This document shows, piece after piece, positions 33,545 through 41,890 of a stretch of 64,000 bases of DNA. Within the stretch, counting starts at the first letter, position 1. Every line of letters starts with the position of its first letter. The notes beneath the pieces were generated by a model that ran no database searches, had not been told where the DNA came from, and worked only from the letters and a program-made list of their open reading frames with translations. The translations under genes were made by a program, and so were the position numbers. The stretch is from a bacterium (GTDB lineage Bacteria > Cyanobacteriota > Sericytochromatia > S15B-MN24 > UBA4093): NCBI GenBank assembly GCA_017744355.1, contig JAGIBK010000001.1, positions 558,001 to 622,000 on the forward strand, given 5' to 3'.

Positions 33545-34596
33545 GCCATGGCCCTTTCGGCGAGTATCTGCTTGAGCATGTCCCGGGCGAACGGATCGGC
33601 GTGCGCCGCTTGGATGTGCTGGAGGGTGGGCTGGTCAAGGAAAGGCAGGCCCACGAGGGCTTGCGCGGCGCGATAGCGGACCCACCAGATTGAGTCGCCC
33701 AGCAATGCGACGAGCAAGGTTTCGTCGCCGGGCACCCCGATCCGCCCGAGCGCCAGCGCCGCCTGGGCTCGAACCGTGCCAGAGGGGTGGGAGAGGTGCT
33801 GGCGAACCACTGGGAGGTCGGCGATCCCGTTCACCATCGGCAGGCAAGCGGCGATCACCGCTTCGTCGCTCGTCTCAGCGAGCAGCTGACGGACGACGGG
33901 CAGGGCCGAGGTGCCGTTCAAGCTCGCCAGCAGGTGAATCAGCCGAGGCGCTTCATTGGTGGGCGCCCGCAGGGCGGCTTCGGCCAGGGGCTCGGCGAAA
34001 ACGTCGCCCCCCGCGTCGTGGAGCATGCTCGCGATCTTCGCAAGCGACCAGTCCTTGCGGCGGTTGAGCTGGGAGAGGAGCAGGGGAATCGCCGCCTTCG
34101 CGTCGATCTGGATCAGCGCGCGCATAGCCGTCAGGGCCAGGAAGCTGTTCTCCCCGGTCACGCAGGCGTCGAGCTCGCGCCAGGCGGCGGCCTCACGCAG
34201 GTTGCCGAAGGTGAGGGTCGCCATGAGGCGATCGCGCATGTTGTGGCGCTTCAGCATGCGCCGAGCCTCTTGATCTGCCCCCACCACCCGGGCCACGTGG
34301 TTGAGGCGATCCTTGACGTCGCCGCGCAGCGATTCGTGCAGGTGGTTCCAGTACGCGAAGAAGGTATGCCAGTCGGCTGGAGCGATGGGGGGGAGCGCTT
34401 CAGGGGCCTCCATGAGGCTCTGCATGAGCAGGGGGCGCCACTGGCTCAAGAAGCGTGCGCGCCGTCGGGTATTCTGGCGCAGACGCAGGCGCATGGCCAG
34501 CAGCATGAACACCAGCAGCAGGGCGAGCACGAACGACGTGACGCCCGTGTTGAACGCGAAGCGAAGAAGCGGATCAGAAAAGGTGACGGAGGCCAA
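33541..34596 (-). CDS. membrane-anchored HEAT-repeat protein
   Basis: About 351 residues. One N-terminal membrane helix (VLALLLVFMLLAM) and a basic stretch are followed by HEAT repeats, clearest near the C-terminus (VRAQAALALGRIGVPGDETLLVALLGDSIWWVRYRAAQAL). TTG 34596 is the probable start: AAGGG lies 7 nt upstream and it overlaps the YaiO gene by 23 bp. Upstream codons in this frame are low-complexity shadow. It likely scaffolds the polysaccharide machinery in the cytoplasm. Confidence 0.8.
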   Translation of the reverse strand: MASVTFSDPLLRFAFNTGVTSFVLALLLVFMLLAMRLRLRQNTRRRARFLSQWRPLLMQSLMEAPEALPPIAPADWHTFFAYWNHLHESLRGDVKDRLNHVARVVGADQEARRMLKRHNMRDRLMATLTFGNLREAAAWRELDACVTGENSFLALTAMRALIQIDAKAAIPLLLSQLNRRKDWSLAKIASMLHDAGGDVFAEPLAEAALRAPTNEAPRLIHLLASLNGTSALPVVRQLLAETSDEAVIAACLPMVNGIADLPVVRQHLSHPSGTVRAQAALALGRIGVPGDETLLVALLGDSIWWVRYRAAQALVGLPFLDQPTLQHIQAAHADPFARDMLKQILAERAMA

Positions 34597-35323
34597 GTCG
34601 GAACCCTTGACGCTGGTAGAGCTGACCTTGCTCGGTCCAACCCAGGTCGGCGGCGATCGCCCAACCGGGCAGGAACCAGTGGCGGCCGCTGAGAACGAAG
34701 GCGCGGACGTCGGAGACGAGCAAGCTGCCGCCGATGGGCTCGACTTCTTGCCCGAAGGCGTAGGTGAGCCCCAGGGTGTTGCGCTCGCCGTAGTAGTAGC
34801 TAAGCTGGAACTGGTGCGACGCGGGGGTGCCGCCGACATCCACTTGGTTGAGCGAGAGGGTGTAGGCGCCGCGGAAGCGGCTCCAGTAGCGCTCCAGCCC
34901 CAGGATCTCACGGGTGTTGCCGTTGGCCGAGTAAGCCGTGCGCCGCAGCCCCAGGTGGCCGACCCAACCCTGGCCCAGCTCGATCTCGCACTGGCCGAGC
35001 AGCGACCAGACGGACAAGACGTTGTGGGAGGGGCTCAGGCTTCCTTCGGTCAACAGGGTCCAGCCTGGAGCGAGCGGGTAATAGCCCCCCAGCGTGACCT
35101 CCTGGTCTGCCAGGCCGAAGCGCTGGGTCTGCTGAACGCGGCCGTAGAGGGTCTGGCGTGGCCCGAAGGTATGGCTGCCTTCCAGGTACTGGCTGGTCCA
35201 GTCGGCATAGGGGGCCGAGAGGCGGTCATACGTCGTGCCGAGCTCCAGCTCGGTCGCTGCGAAGCTCGCGGCCGGGAAGAGCGCACCCAGGACGGTGGCG
35301 AGGCCAAGTACGGCGCGCGTCAT
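34574..35323 (-). CDS. YaiO-family outer-membrane beta-barrel protein
   Basis: 249 residues. A cleavable signal peptide ending ASFA-A, then alternating amphipathic strands rich in Tyr/Trp/Gly, ending LGLRHLF with the terminal Phe typical of BAM substrates. The order (TELELGTTYDRLS, LGGYYPLAPGWTL, FGQEVEPIGG, LSGRHWFLPGW) resembles the YaiO barrel family. It is probably the outer-membrane exit or modifier for the polymer made by the GT2. ATG overlaps the response-regulator stop by 4 bp. Confidence 0.85.
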   Translation of the reverse strand: MTRAVLGLATVLGALFPAASFAATELELGTTYDRLSAPYADWTSQYLEGSHTFGPRQTLYGRVQQTQRFGLADQEVTLGGYYPLAPGWTLLTEGSLSPSHNVLSVWSLLGQCEIELGQGWVGHLGLRRTAYSANGNTREILGLERYWSRFRGAYTLSLNQVDVGGTPASHQFQLSYYYGERNTLGLTYAFGQEVEPIGGSLLVSDVRAFVLSGRHWFLPGWAIAADLGWTEQGQLYQRQGFRLGLRHLF

Positions 35324-35718
35324 TGCGCGACCTTCAGGAAGCGGCGCAAGCGCGCCATGAGCTCTTGGGGCTGGAAGGGCTTCAGGACGTAATCGTTGGC
35401 GCCGGCATCGAGGGCCCGGACGATGTCCTGCTCTTGTGACTTGGCGGTGAGCATGACGATCGGCACCGTTTCCCAGTTCGGCTTGGCTCGGATCTGGGAG
35501 ACGAGCTGAAAGCCGTCGGCGTACGGCAGCATCACGTCCAGCAGAATCAAGCTGGGCGGTGCGATCTCGTCGACGAGCTTCATGGCCGTCTGCCCATCGG
35601 CTGCGGCGTGCAGGGCGAAGCCCTCGCGTTGCAGGATGAAACCGAGGAGGTGGGCGATGTCCTCGTCGTCTTCGACGATCAAGATGGTGCGCCGGCCGGT
35701 GGCCACGGGCTCGCTCAT
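35320..35718 (-). CDS. single-domain response regulator
   Basis: About 132 residues, receiver domain only: acidic pair in LIVEDDEDIA, phospho-Asp in LILLDVMLP, Thr in MLTAK, Lys in LKPFQP. No output domain, so it acts by protein contact. It leads the YaiO-HEAT-GT2 operon with 4-bp overlaps, suggesting phosphorylation-dependent control of polymer export. ATG 35718 has GAGGA upstream; a TTG six codons earlier is less likely. Confidence 0.92.
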   Translation of the reverse strand: MSEPVATGRRTILIVEDDEDIAHLLGFILQREGFALHAAADGQTAMKLVDEIAPPSLILLDVMLPYADGFQLVSQIRAKPNWETVPIVMLTAKSQEQDIVRALDAGANDYVLKPFQPQELMARLRRFLKVAQ

Positions 35719-35914
35719 TGAATCGATGGTCCTCAAGAGAGTCTGACGTCCCTATCCAGTCCAGTATACCCTCAGTCACCTGCTTTAGTCCCATTCTCAG
35801 GCGCTTTCAGACGAAGGTTGTGTCGATCGTGTGACCATTTTGCGATCTCGGGTAAATAGGAGGTAGCGATCGCTTGCTCGCCCTGCCTGGGGCCGCCTGA
35901 AAGGTTGGGAGCCT

Positions 35915-37069
35915 ATGCCGATGATCGAAAACATGCTCTCTGGGGTTGGCATCTCTTTCAAGCCCAAGCCCCCCGCGCCTCCCAAGCCCGAGCATGAGCC
36001 AACCCCCAAGCCGCGAGGCCCCCATGCGGCCGTCAAGCAGCAGGCCGAGGACCGGGCGCGCATGGGAACGCTCGGCAACCAGCGCCTGGGCGGCTACACC
36101 ATGCCGCTGCACGAGAACGGGATCGGGACCGCCCCTCTGAATCAGGCGGGCAAGACACCCACCACCAAGCTCAAGCAAGCAGAGCCCGCGAAGGCGGAAG
36201 AAGAGGAGAGCTTCGCGGGGAAGGCCTCCGAGGCCGTCGAATCGCACTCGAAGCTCGGGATGACCGGCAAGGGCTTCAAGCTGGCCAAGGCGGCGGGGAT
36301 CTCGCCCGGCGACCTCGTGGAAGGCGCCAAGAAGCTCGCGACCGGGAACCTCTCGGAGAAAATCGAGGCCGGCAAGGAGCTCTTCGAACAGGGGACGGTC
36401 GCCAAGGAAGCCTTCGAGACCGGCAAATCCATCTACCAGACGGGCAAGAGCGCTTTTCAAGAGGGCGTCCAGAATGGCGACAAGCTCGGCAAGACCCTCA
36501 AGAACACGGTCCTCAACACCGCAAAGTCCCTCGGCAAAGAGGAGCTGAAGCTGCTCAAGGAGGACGGGGGCGACCTGAAAAAGCTGGCGAGTGGCTGGCA
36601 GGCGAAGGGCGCCGAGATCAGCGAGTACGTCGGACAGAACTCCACCAAGCGCCTGATGAAGAACATGATCGTCGACGAGGGCGCCGAGGCGCTCACCAAG
36701 TCGGCGGTCAAGACGGCGGCCAAGGATATCGGCCAGGCCGTCGCCAAGGCGGAGCTGAAGACGGCCGCCAAGACGGCCGCTGCAATCGGGGGCAAGGCTG
36801 CGGCCCGCTTCGCCCCCGGCGTGAACGTCGCCATGGCCGCCGTCGATGCCAAGCACGCCTACGACGTCTGGCGCGATCCCAAGTCCACCGGCTGGCAGAA
36901 GGGGTGCGCCTCGGTGACCGCCGTCGGGTCGGCGCTCGCGGCGACCAACATCCCGGTGGTCAGCCAGATCGGGGCCGCCGTCTCCATCGCGTCGTCGGTC
37001 CTCGAGGTGGTCAAGCCCGAGAAGGTCGGCAAGGCCGTCAAGAATTTCTTCGGCTCGATCTTCGGTTAG
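35915..37069 (+). CDS. Ala/Lys-rich protein with hydrophobic C-terminus, function unknown
   Basis: 384 residues. A short amphipathic start (IENMLSGVGISFKPK), a Pro-rich stretch to ~40, then long Lys/Ala/Glu/Gly helices. The last ~90 residues carry two Ala/Gly-rich hydrophobic hairpin-like segments (VNVAMAAVDAKHAYDVW, VVSQIGAAVSIASSVLEVV) and end in KNFFGSIFG. No signal peptide. The layout recalls pore-forming or secreted helical effectors, but no family is recognised. Transcription ends at a 23-bp perfect hairpin. Confidence 0.75.
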   Translation: MPMIENMLSGVGISFKPKPPAPPKPEHEPTPKPRGPHAAVKQQAEDRARMGTLGNQRLGGYTMPLHENGIGTAPLNQAGKTPTTKLKQAEPAKAEEEESFAGKASEAVESHSKLGMTGKGFKLAKAAGISPGDLVEGAKKLATGNLSEKIEAGKELFEQGTVAKEAFETGKSIYQTGKSAFQEGVQNGDKLGKTLKNTVLNTAKSLGKEELKLLKEDGGDLKKLASGWQAKGAEISEYVGQNSTKRLMKNMIVDEGAEALTKSAVKTAAKDIGQAVAKAELKTAAKTAAAIGGKAAARFAPGVNVAMAAVDAKHAYDVWRDPKSTGWQKGCASVTAVGSALAATNIPVVSQIGAAVSIASSVLEVVKPEKVGKAVKNFFGSIFG

Positions 37070-37075
37070 GCTTTC

Positions 37076-37124
37076 CTACACGCACGAACCCCCGCCAGTT
37101 TCTGGCGGGGGTTCGTGCGTGTAG
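37076..37124. terminator. 23-bp perfect hairpin, bidirectional terminator
   Basis: The arms at 37076-37098 and 37102-37124 are perfect complements with a TTT loop. It lies between convergent genes. Confidence 0.85.
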
Positions 37125-37130
37125 AGGGAT

Positions 37131-38345
37131 TTAACGCGCGGCGAGCGCGCCGGTCGAGAGCGACGCAATGGCGTCGGCCAGGCGCTTGACGCCCTCGTCC
37201 AGCTTGGCGGGCGGCACGTTGGAGAAGTTCAGGCGCATGGAGGAGGCCCCGCCGCCGTCGACGCAGAACGGCGCCCCCGGCACGAAGGCGACCCCGCGCG
37301 CGACCGCCGCTTCGAGACAGGCTTCGCTCGAAAGGGCGCCCGGCAGGCGGACCCACACGAACATGCCGCCGGTCGGCTCGGTGTACTTGGTGCCCGCCGG
37401 CAGGTGCTGACGGATGGCCTGGACCAGGGCCCGGCTGCGCTCGCCGTAGACCTGACGCAGGCGGGCGAGGTGGGCTTCCATGTCGATGACCCCGAAGGTC
37501 TCGAAGGCCAGGTACTGGTCGAGGGTGCCCGTCTGCAGGTCGGTAGCCTGCTTGGCGCGCACCAGGTAGGTGAGCAACTCGGCAGGGGCCACGACGTAGC
37601 CGATCCGCAGGCCCGGCGCGAAGACCTTCGAGAACGAGCCCAGGTAGAGCACGTGGGTCTGGCTGAAGGTGCGCAGCGGGGCCTTGGGCTGGCCGTCGAA
37701 GACGAGCTGCCCGTAGGGATCGTCCTCGACGAGCAGCACGTCGTGGCGCTCGGCGATCGCGACGATCTCCTGACGACGCGCGTCGGACAGGCAGGTGCCC
37801 GACGGGTTCTGGAAGCTCGGGATGATGTAGATGAACTTGGGGCGCACCGGCGCGGTCGAGAGCACGTGCTCGAGCGACTCGGGGATCATGCCCTCGTCGT
37901 CCGATTCGACCACCAGGTAATCGGGCTCGTAGGCGTCGAAGGCCTGGAGGGCGCCGAGGTAGGTGGGGCTCTCCACGACCACCAGATCGCCCGGATCGAG
38001 CAGGATCTTCGCCACCAGGTGCAGGGCCTGCTGCGACCCGGAGGTCATCAGGATCTGCTCGCTACGGGTGGGGAAGGGAAGGGTCTCGGCGATGAGGGCC
38101 CGCAGGGGCTCGACCCCTTCGGTCGGCGCGTACTGCAGGGCGGCGGGGCCGTACTTGCGGAACGCCGCTTCGCTGCCCTGCTGCATGGCCTCGAGGGGGA
38201 AGAGCTCGGGAGCGGGCAGGCCGCCTGCGAGCGAGATGATGTGAGGCTGCTGGGTCAGCTTGAGGATCTCACGGATCGCAGAGCTCTGCATCCGGGCAGA
38301 GCGAGCGGCGAGCCGCGTCGTCGAATCGGCCTCGATAGTCCGCAT
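37131..38345 (-). CDS. PLP-dependent aminotransferase, class I (LysN/Aro8-like)
   Basis: About 404 residues, fold type I. SLAGGLPAPELFP and YAPTEGVEPLR at the N-terminus, NPSGTCLSDARR, and the PLP lysine in LGSFSKVFAPGLRIGY. This subgroup includes 2-aminoadipate and aromatic aminotransferases without the GntR domain of MocR regulators. AAAGGAG precedes ATG 38345; earlier in-frame starts lack a site. Divergent from a LysR-type gene, its likely regulator. Confidence 0.92.
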   Translation of the reverse strand: MRTIEADSTTRLAARSARMQSSAIREILKLTQQPHIISLAGGLPAPELFPLEAMQQGSEAAFRKYGPAALQYAPTEGVEPLRALIAETLPFPTRSEQILMTSGSQQALHLVAKILLDPGDLVVVESPTYLGALQAFDAYEPDYLVVESDDEGMIPESLEHVLSTAPVRPKFIYIIPSFQNPSGTCLSDARRQEIVAIAERHDVLLVEDDPYGQLVFDGQPKAPLRTFSQTHVLYLGSFSKVFAPGLRIGYVVAPAELLTYLVRAKQATDLQTGTLDQYLAFETFGVIDMEAHLARLRQVYGERSRALVQAIRQHLPAGTKYTEPTGGMFVWVRLPGALSSEACLEAAVARGVAFVPGAPFCVDGGGASSMRLNFSNVPPAKLDEGVKRLADAIASLSTGALAAR

Positions 38346-38429
38346 CACTGGCGCTCCTTTCTCGGAAGGCGCCCGCGAGGTCCGCGCTGCGCCGATCAAG
38401 CCAGCGTTCATCATGCGCCAAGAAAATTG

Positions 38430-38448
38430 ATACGTCCAATATCTGTAT
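38430..38448. promoter_or_regulatory. dyad in the aminotransferase/LysR intergenic region
   Basis: ATAC and GTAT are separated by 11 bp, in the 139-bp space between the divergent genes. LysR-type proteins bind short interrupted dyads in such positions. The half-sites are short, so this is tentative. Confidence 0.4.
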
Positions 38449-38484
38449 TGTGCCGGAATGAGATCCTGGGGGTATCATAAGGGC

Positions 38485-39402
38485 ATGGAACTGCGTCACT
38501 TGCGCTATTTCGTGGCCGTCGCCGAGGAGCTCCACTTCGGGCGGGCGGCCGAGCGCCTCCACATGGCCCAGCCCCCGCTCAGCCAGCAGATTCGCATGCT
38601 GGAAGAGGAGCTCGGCGTCACCCTGTTTCATCGCACCAATCGCCGTGTGCAGCTGAGCGAGGCAGGCGGGGCCTTTCTCGAAGAGGTCTACCGCCTCTTC
38701 GACCAGCTGGATCGCGCGGTCGGGACCGCACGGCGGGTCAACCGCGGCGAGATCGGCCGCCTGAGGCTCGGCTTCGTCAACTCGGCGACCTATCAGGTCC
38801 TGCCGGACATTTGCCGCGCCTTTCGGCGCGAGTACCCCGACGTGGTCCTCGACCTGCAGGAGCACACCTCGGACTTCCAGCTCGAAAGCCTCGAGAACGG
38901 GAGCCTGGACGTGGGGCTGTACCGGGCGGACGCCGAGTACTACCGTCCGCAGCTCCCGCCGACCCTCAACATGACCACCGTCAGCCGAGAGCCTCTCGCG
39001 ATCGCCTTGCCGGCGGGGCACCGCCTGGCGGGAACCGAGCCCGTTCCGCTCGCCGCCCTTTCCAAGGAGCCCTTCATCCTCTCGCCCCAGCGGGTCTATC
39101 CGAGCTACCACGACCAGATCATGCGCCTGTGCATGGGGGCGGGCTTCACCCCGCGGATCGTGCAGGAGCCGATCCTGCTGACGACCATCATGAGCCTGGT
39201 CTCGGTCGGGATCGGGGTGTCCGTCATCCCGATCTCGCTGCGACACCTGGACTGGCGGGGGGTGAGCTTCGCCCCCATCGCCGAGGAGAACGCCGTCTCG
39301 GACATGGTGGCCATCTGGCGACGGGATGATGCGTCGCCGGTCCTGCGCGCCTTTCTCGACATCATGCGCAAGCTGGCGTTGCCCGCGCCCCATTCGAGCT
39401 GA
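38485..39402 (+). CDS. LysR-family transcriptional regulator
   Basis: 305 residues. N-terminal winged HTH (MELRHLRYFVAVAEELHFGRAA, then PPLSQQIRMLEEELGVTLFHR), then a periplasmic-binding-protein-like effector domain (GRLRLGFVNSATYQVLPDI). The start MELRHLRYF at 38485 is the family start; an ATG nine codons earlier is less likely. LysR proteins commonly regulate the divergent gene, here an aminotransferase, with a pathway metabolite as effector. Confidence 0.93.
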   Translation: MELRHLRYFVAVAEELHFGRAAERLHMAQPPLSQQIRMLEEELGVTLFHRTNRRVQLSEAGGAFLEEVYRLFDQLDRAVGTARRVNRGEIGRLRLGFVNSATYQVLPDICRAFRREYPDVVLDLQEHTSDFQLESLENGSLDVGLYRADAEYYRPQLPPTLNMTTVSREPLAIALPAGHRLAGTEPVPLAALSKEPFILSPQRVYPSYHDQIMRLCMGAGFTPRIVQEPILLTTIMSLVSVGIGVSVIPISLRHLDWRGVSFAPIAEENAVSDMVAIWRRDDASPVLRAFLDIMRKLALPAPHSS

Positions 39403-39431
39403 ACGACCGAGGCTCGGGCGCCAGCCGCCGG

Positions 39432-39477
39432 GCGCAAGACGAAGGGCGAGGGATATCCCTCGCCCTTCGTCTTGCGC
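39432..39477. terminator. 46-bp perfect palindrome, bidirectional terminator
   Basis: GCGCAAGACGAAGGGCGAGG continues to a fully self-complementary 46-mer, between convergent genes. It abuts the stop of the gene at 39478. Confidence 0.85.
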
Positions 39478-39750
39478 TTAGCGCCTGATGTACACCACCT
39501 CGTCGGCGTCGCGATCCCAGCCATGGCGGTGGTGGTGCTTGTGCTTGTGCCGCTTCTCGACCACCACCACCCGCTTGACGGGCCTTTCGCGCTGCACGAC
39601 GACCACCCGCTCCTCGACCACGGGTCGGGCCGGGGCGATCACGATTCCCGGTTGGATGATGATCCTGGCGTCGACGGCAGCCTGAGCGGGGCTGGCCGCC
39701 AGGGTTGCGGCTCCCAGACAGAGGGCCGTGAATACGATCCGTTTGCGCAT
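39478..39750 (-). CDS. small periplasmic His/Arg/Val-rich protein
   Basis: 90 residues. Cleavable signal peptide ending SPAQA-A. The mature part has a Val-rich strand region (VVEERVVVVQRERPVKRVVVVEKR) and then a His/Lys cluster (HKHKHHHRHGW) that could bind metal. AAAGGAG lies before the ATG. No family recognised. Confidence 0.8.
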   Translation of the reverse strand: MRKRIVFTALCLGAATLAASPAQAAVDARIIIQPGIVIAPARPVVEERVVVVQRERPVKRVVVVEKRHKHKHHHRHGWDRDADEVVYIRR

Positions 39751-39970
39751 GGCGTGGCTCCTTTCGCGCGTGCCTGACGGTCTGACGAGTCCTGGGCCTA
39801 TTCATCCCATGCGAGCGTTCCATTTGTGTTAAGGATCGGTTGAAAGGTTATTGTGAGCGCCAGGGCAAGGCATCCGAACTCGATGCCCCAAGCTTGGCGA
39901 TTCCGCGCCGTGTGGATTGGCGCGAGGGCTGCTATCATAGTGCTTGCTGTGTTCCATTGAGGTATCGACC

Positions 39971-41719
39971 ATGCAAAACCAGGTCCCCACTCAGCTTCGC
40001 CCGTTGGTGGTCACGCAGGACTACGACGCCTACACCCCGATCGATCAGGCCGTGTGGCGCTATGTCATGCGTCAGAACGTCGCCTTCCTCAAGGACCGTG
40101 CCGATCCCGCCTACCTCGGGGGGCTCGGCGCGTCGGGGATCGAGGTCGAGTCGATCCCCCGGACCACGCACCAGGACCAGAGCCTCGCCAAGCTCGGCTG
40201 GCGTGCCGTCAACGTGCGGGGCTTCATCCCCCCGGCGGCCTTCATGGACTTCCAGGCGCACCGGATCCTTCCCATCGCCGCGGACATGCGATCGCTCGAG
40301 CATCTCTCCTACACGCCGGCTCCCGACATCATCCACGAGTCGGCGGGCCATGCGCCCATCCTCAACGACGCGACCTTCGCGGCCTACCTCGAGGCCATCT
40401 GCAAGCTCGGGGTCAAGGCCATCCCCACCCAGGCGGATGACGACCTCTACGAGGCGATCCGGATCCTGTCCGACCTCAAGGAGGACCCCACCGCCACCCC
40501 CGAGGCGATCGCCGAGGCCGAGGAGCGCTTCGTGCGGACCCGCGAGGCGGCGACCGTCGTCTCCGAGGCGACCATGGTCTCGCGGCTCTACTGGTGGACG
40601 GTCGAGTACGGCCTGATCGGCACGCTCGACCAGCCCCGGATCTACGGCGCCGGCCTGCTTTCGTCGGTCGGTGAGAGCAAGCTCTGCCTGACGGACAAGG
40701 TCCGCAAGGTGCCCTTCGACCTGGACGCCTGCGTCTCGACCGGTTACGACATCACCGACTACCAGCCCCAGCTCTTCGTCTGCGAGAGCTACGAGCAGTT
40801 GCTCGAGGCCACCCGCGTCTTCGCGGATCGCATGGCCTGGAAGCAGGGCGGCACCTACGCCCTCGACGTCGGCCTGAAGGCGGGCAGCGCCGTGACTACC
40901 ACCTTCTCGTCGGGGCTCGAGGTGATCGGGGTCATCGGCCAGCTGCGCCGTGACGCGGCGGGCGAAGCCGTCTACCTCCACGTCGCGGGCCCCACGGCCC
41001 TGGCCATCGGGGGCCAGGTGCTCGATGGCCACGACGTGAGCCACCACGCCGAGGGCTTCGGCTCGCCGATCGGCAAGCTCGAAGGTGAGGCTCTGCCCCT
41101 CGATGCCTTCGAAGACAGTGACCTCGCGCGGCATGGGATCGTCCCTGGCCGTGACTGCGCCCTGCGCTTCGCCTCCGGGGTGAACGTCGAGGGCCGGGTG
41201 CGCTACGTCCGACGCGAGGGTGGGCGGATCGTGCTCATCGGCTTCGACGCTTGCACGGTGACCTACCAGGGCGAGACCCTCTTCCAGCCTGCCTGGGGCG
41301 TCTACGACATGGCCGTCGGCGAGCGCGTCACCTCGGTGGCCGCCGCCTACCCCGACGTGCGGTACCCGCTCGTCGCCCCCCGCACCGAGCGCAAGACGGT
41401 GAGCGAAGTTACTTTCGACCCTCAGGTCGCGGGTCTGCATGCGCTCTACGCCCGGGTGCGCACCCTGCGCGAGGAGCCCCAGGACCCGGCGATGACCGAC
41501 AAGGCGCTCGCCGAGATTGCCGAGCGCCTCGACCAGGCCTATCCCGAGGACTGGCTCTTGCGCCTCGAGGTCCTCGAACTCCTCACGCGGGGCGACCGCT
41601 TGAACAAGTTGCAGGGCCACCTCAGGGCCTCCCTCGCGGCCCTGATGACGACCCCGGATCGTCGCGAGCTCATCGCGAATGGGCTGGCGCTGCTCCCGCC
41701 GGCGCGGACCATGGCCTAA
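39971..41719 (+). CDS. aromatic amino acid hydroxylase (tetrahydropterin-dependent)
   Basis: 582 residues. The catalytic domain (first ~320 residues) has iron ligands His122 and His127 in HESAGHAP and Glu212 in WWTVEYGL, the 2-His-1-Glu facial triad. These enzymes hydroxylate Phe, Tyr or Trp with O2 and a reduced pterin. The remaining ~260 residues have no obvious domain, so the protein is about twice the size of PhhA; long forms occur in several bacteria. GAGG precedes ATG 39971. TG-C-TATCAT upstream near 39930 may be an extended -10. Confidence 0.9.
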   Translation: MQNQVPTQLRPLVVTQDYDAYTPIDQAVWRYVMRQNVAFLKDRADPAYLGGLGASGIEVESIPRTTHQDQSLAKLGWRAVNVRGFIPPAAFMDFQAHRILPIAADMRSLEHLSYTPAPDIIHESAGHAPILNDATFAAYLEAICKLGVKAIPTQADDDLYEAIRILSDLKEDPTATPEAIAEAEERFVRTREAATVVSEATMVSRLYWWTVEYGLIGTLDQPRIYGAGLLSSVGESKLCLTDKVRKVPFDLDACVSTGYDITDYQPQLFVCESYEQLLEATRVFADRMAWKQGGTYALDVGLKAGSAVTTTFSSGLEVIGVIGQLRRDAAGEAVYLHVAGPTALAIGGQVLDGHDVSHHAEGFGSPIGKLEGEALPLDAFEDSDLARHGIVPGRDCALRFASGVNVEGRVRYVRREGGRIVLIGFDACTVTYQGETLFQPAWGVYDMAVGERVTSVAAAYPDVRYPLVAPRTERKTVSEVTFDPQVAGLHALYARVRTLREEPQDPAMTDKALAEIAERLDQAYPEDWLLRLEVLELLTRGDRLNKLQGHLRASLAALMTTPDRRELIANGLALLPPARTMA

Positions 41720-41742
41720 GCCGCCTTCGCGCCCTTCTCTCG

Positions 41743-41770
41743 AGGCCCGATCCCGCGCAGGATCGGGCCT
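41743..41770 (+). terminator. terminator after aromatic amino acid hydroxylase gene
   Basis: AGGCCCGATCC pairs with GGATCGGGCCT around CGCGCA; TTCC follows. Confidence 0.75.
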
Positions 41771-41890
41771 TTCCCATGGAGTGCCGGGCAAGGCGGTGAG
41801 CTTTTAGCGAACCTTATTCGGTTTTTAACCGAATTCTTGGGCGAATGGCCGATACATTCTCTTAACACCCCTTTCAAGGAGGCTCGACCC

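Noticed and set aside
39935-41791. 618-codon minus-strand frame
   Set aside because: Antisense shadow of the aromatic amino acid hydroxylase, whose iron ligands and family blocks are clear on the plus strand.
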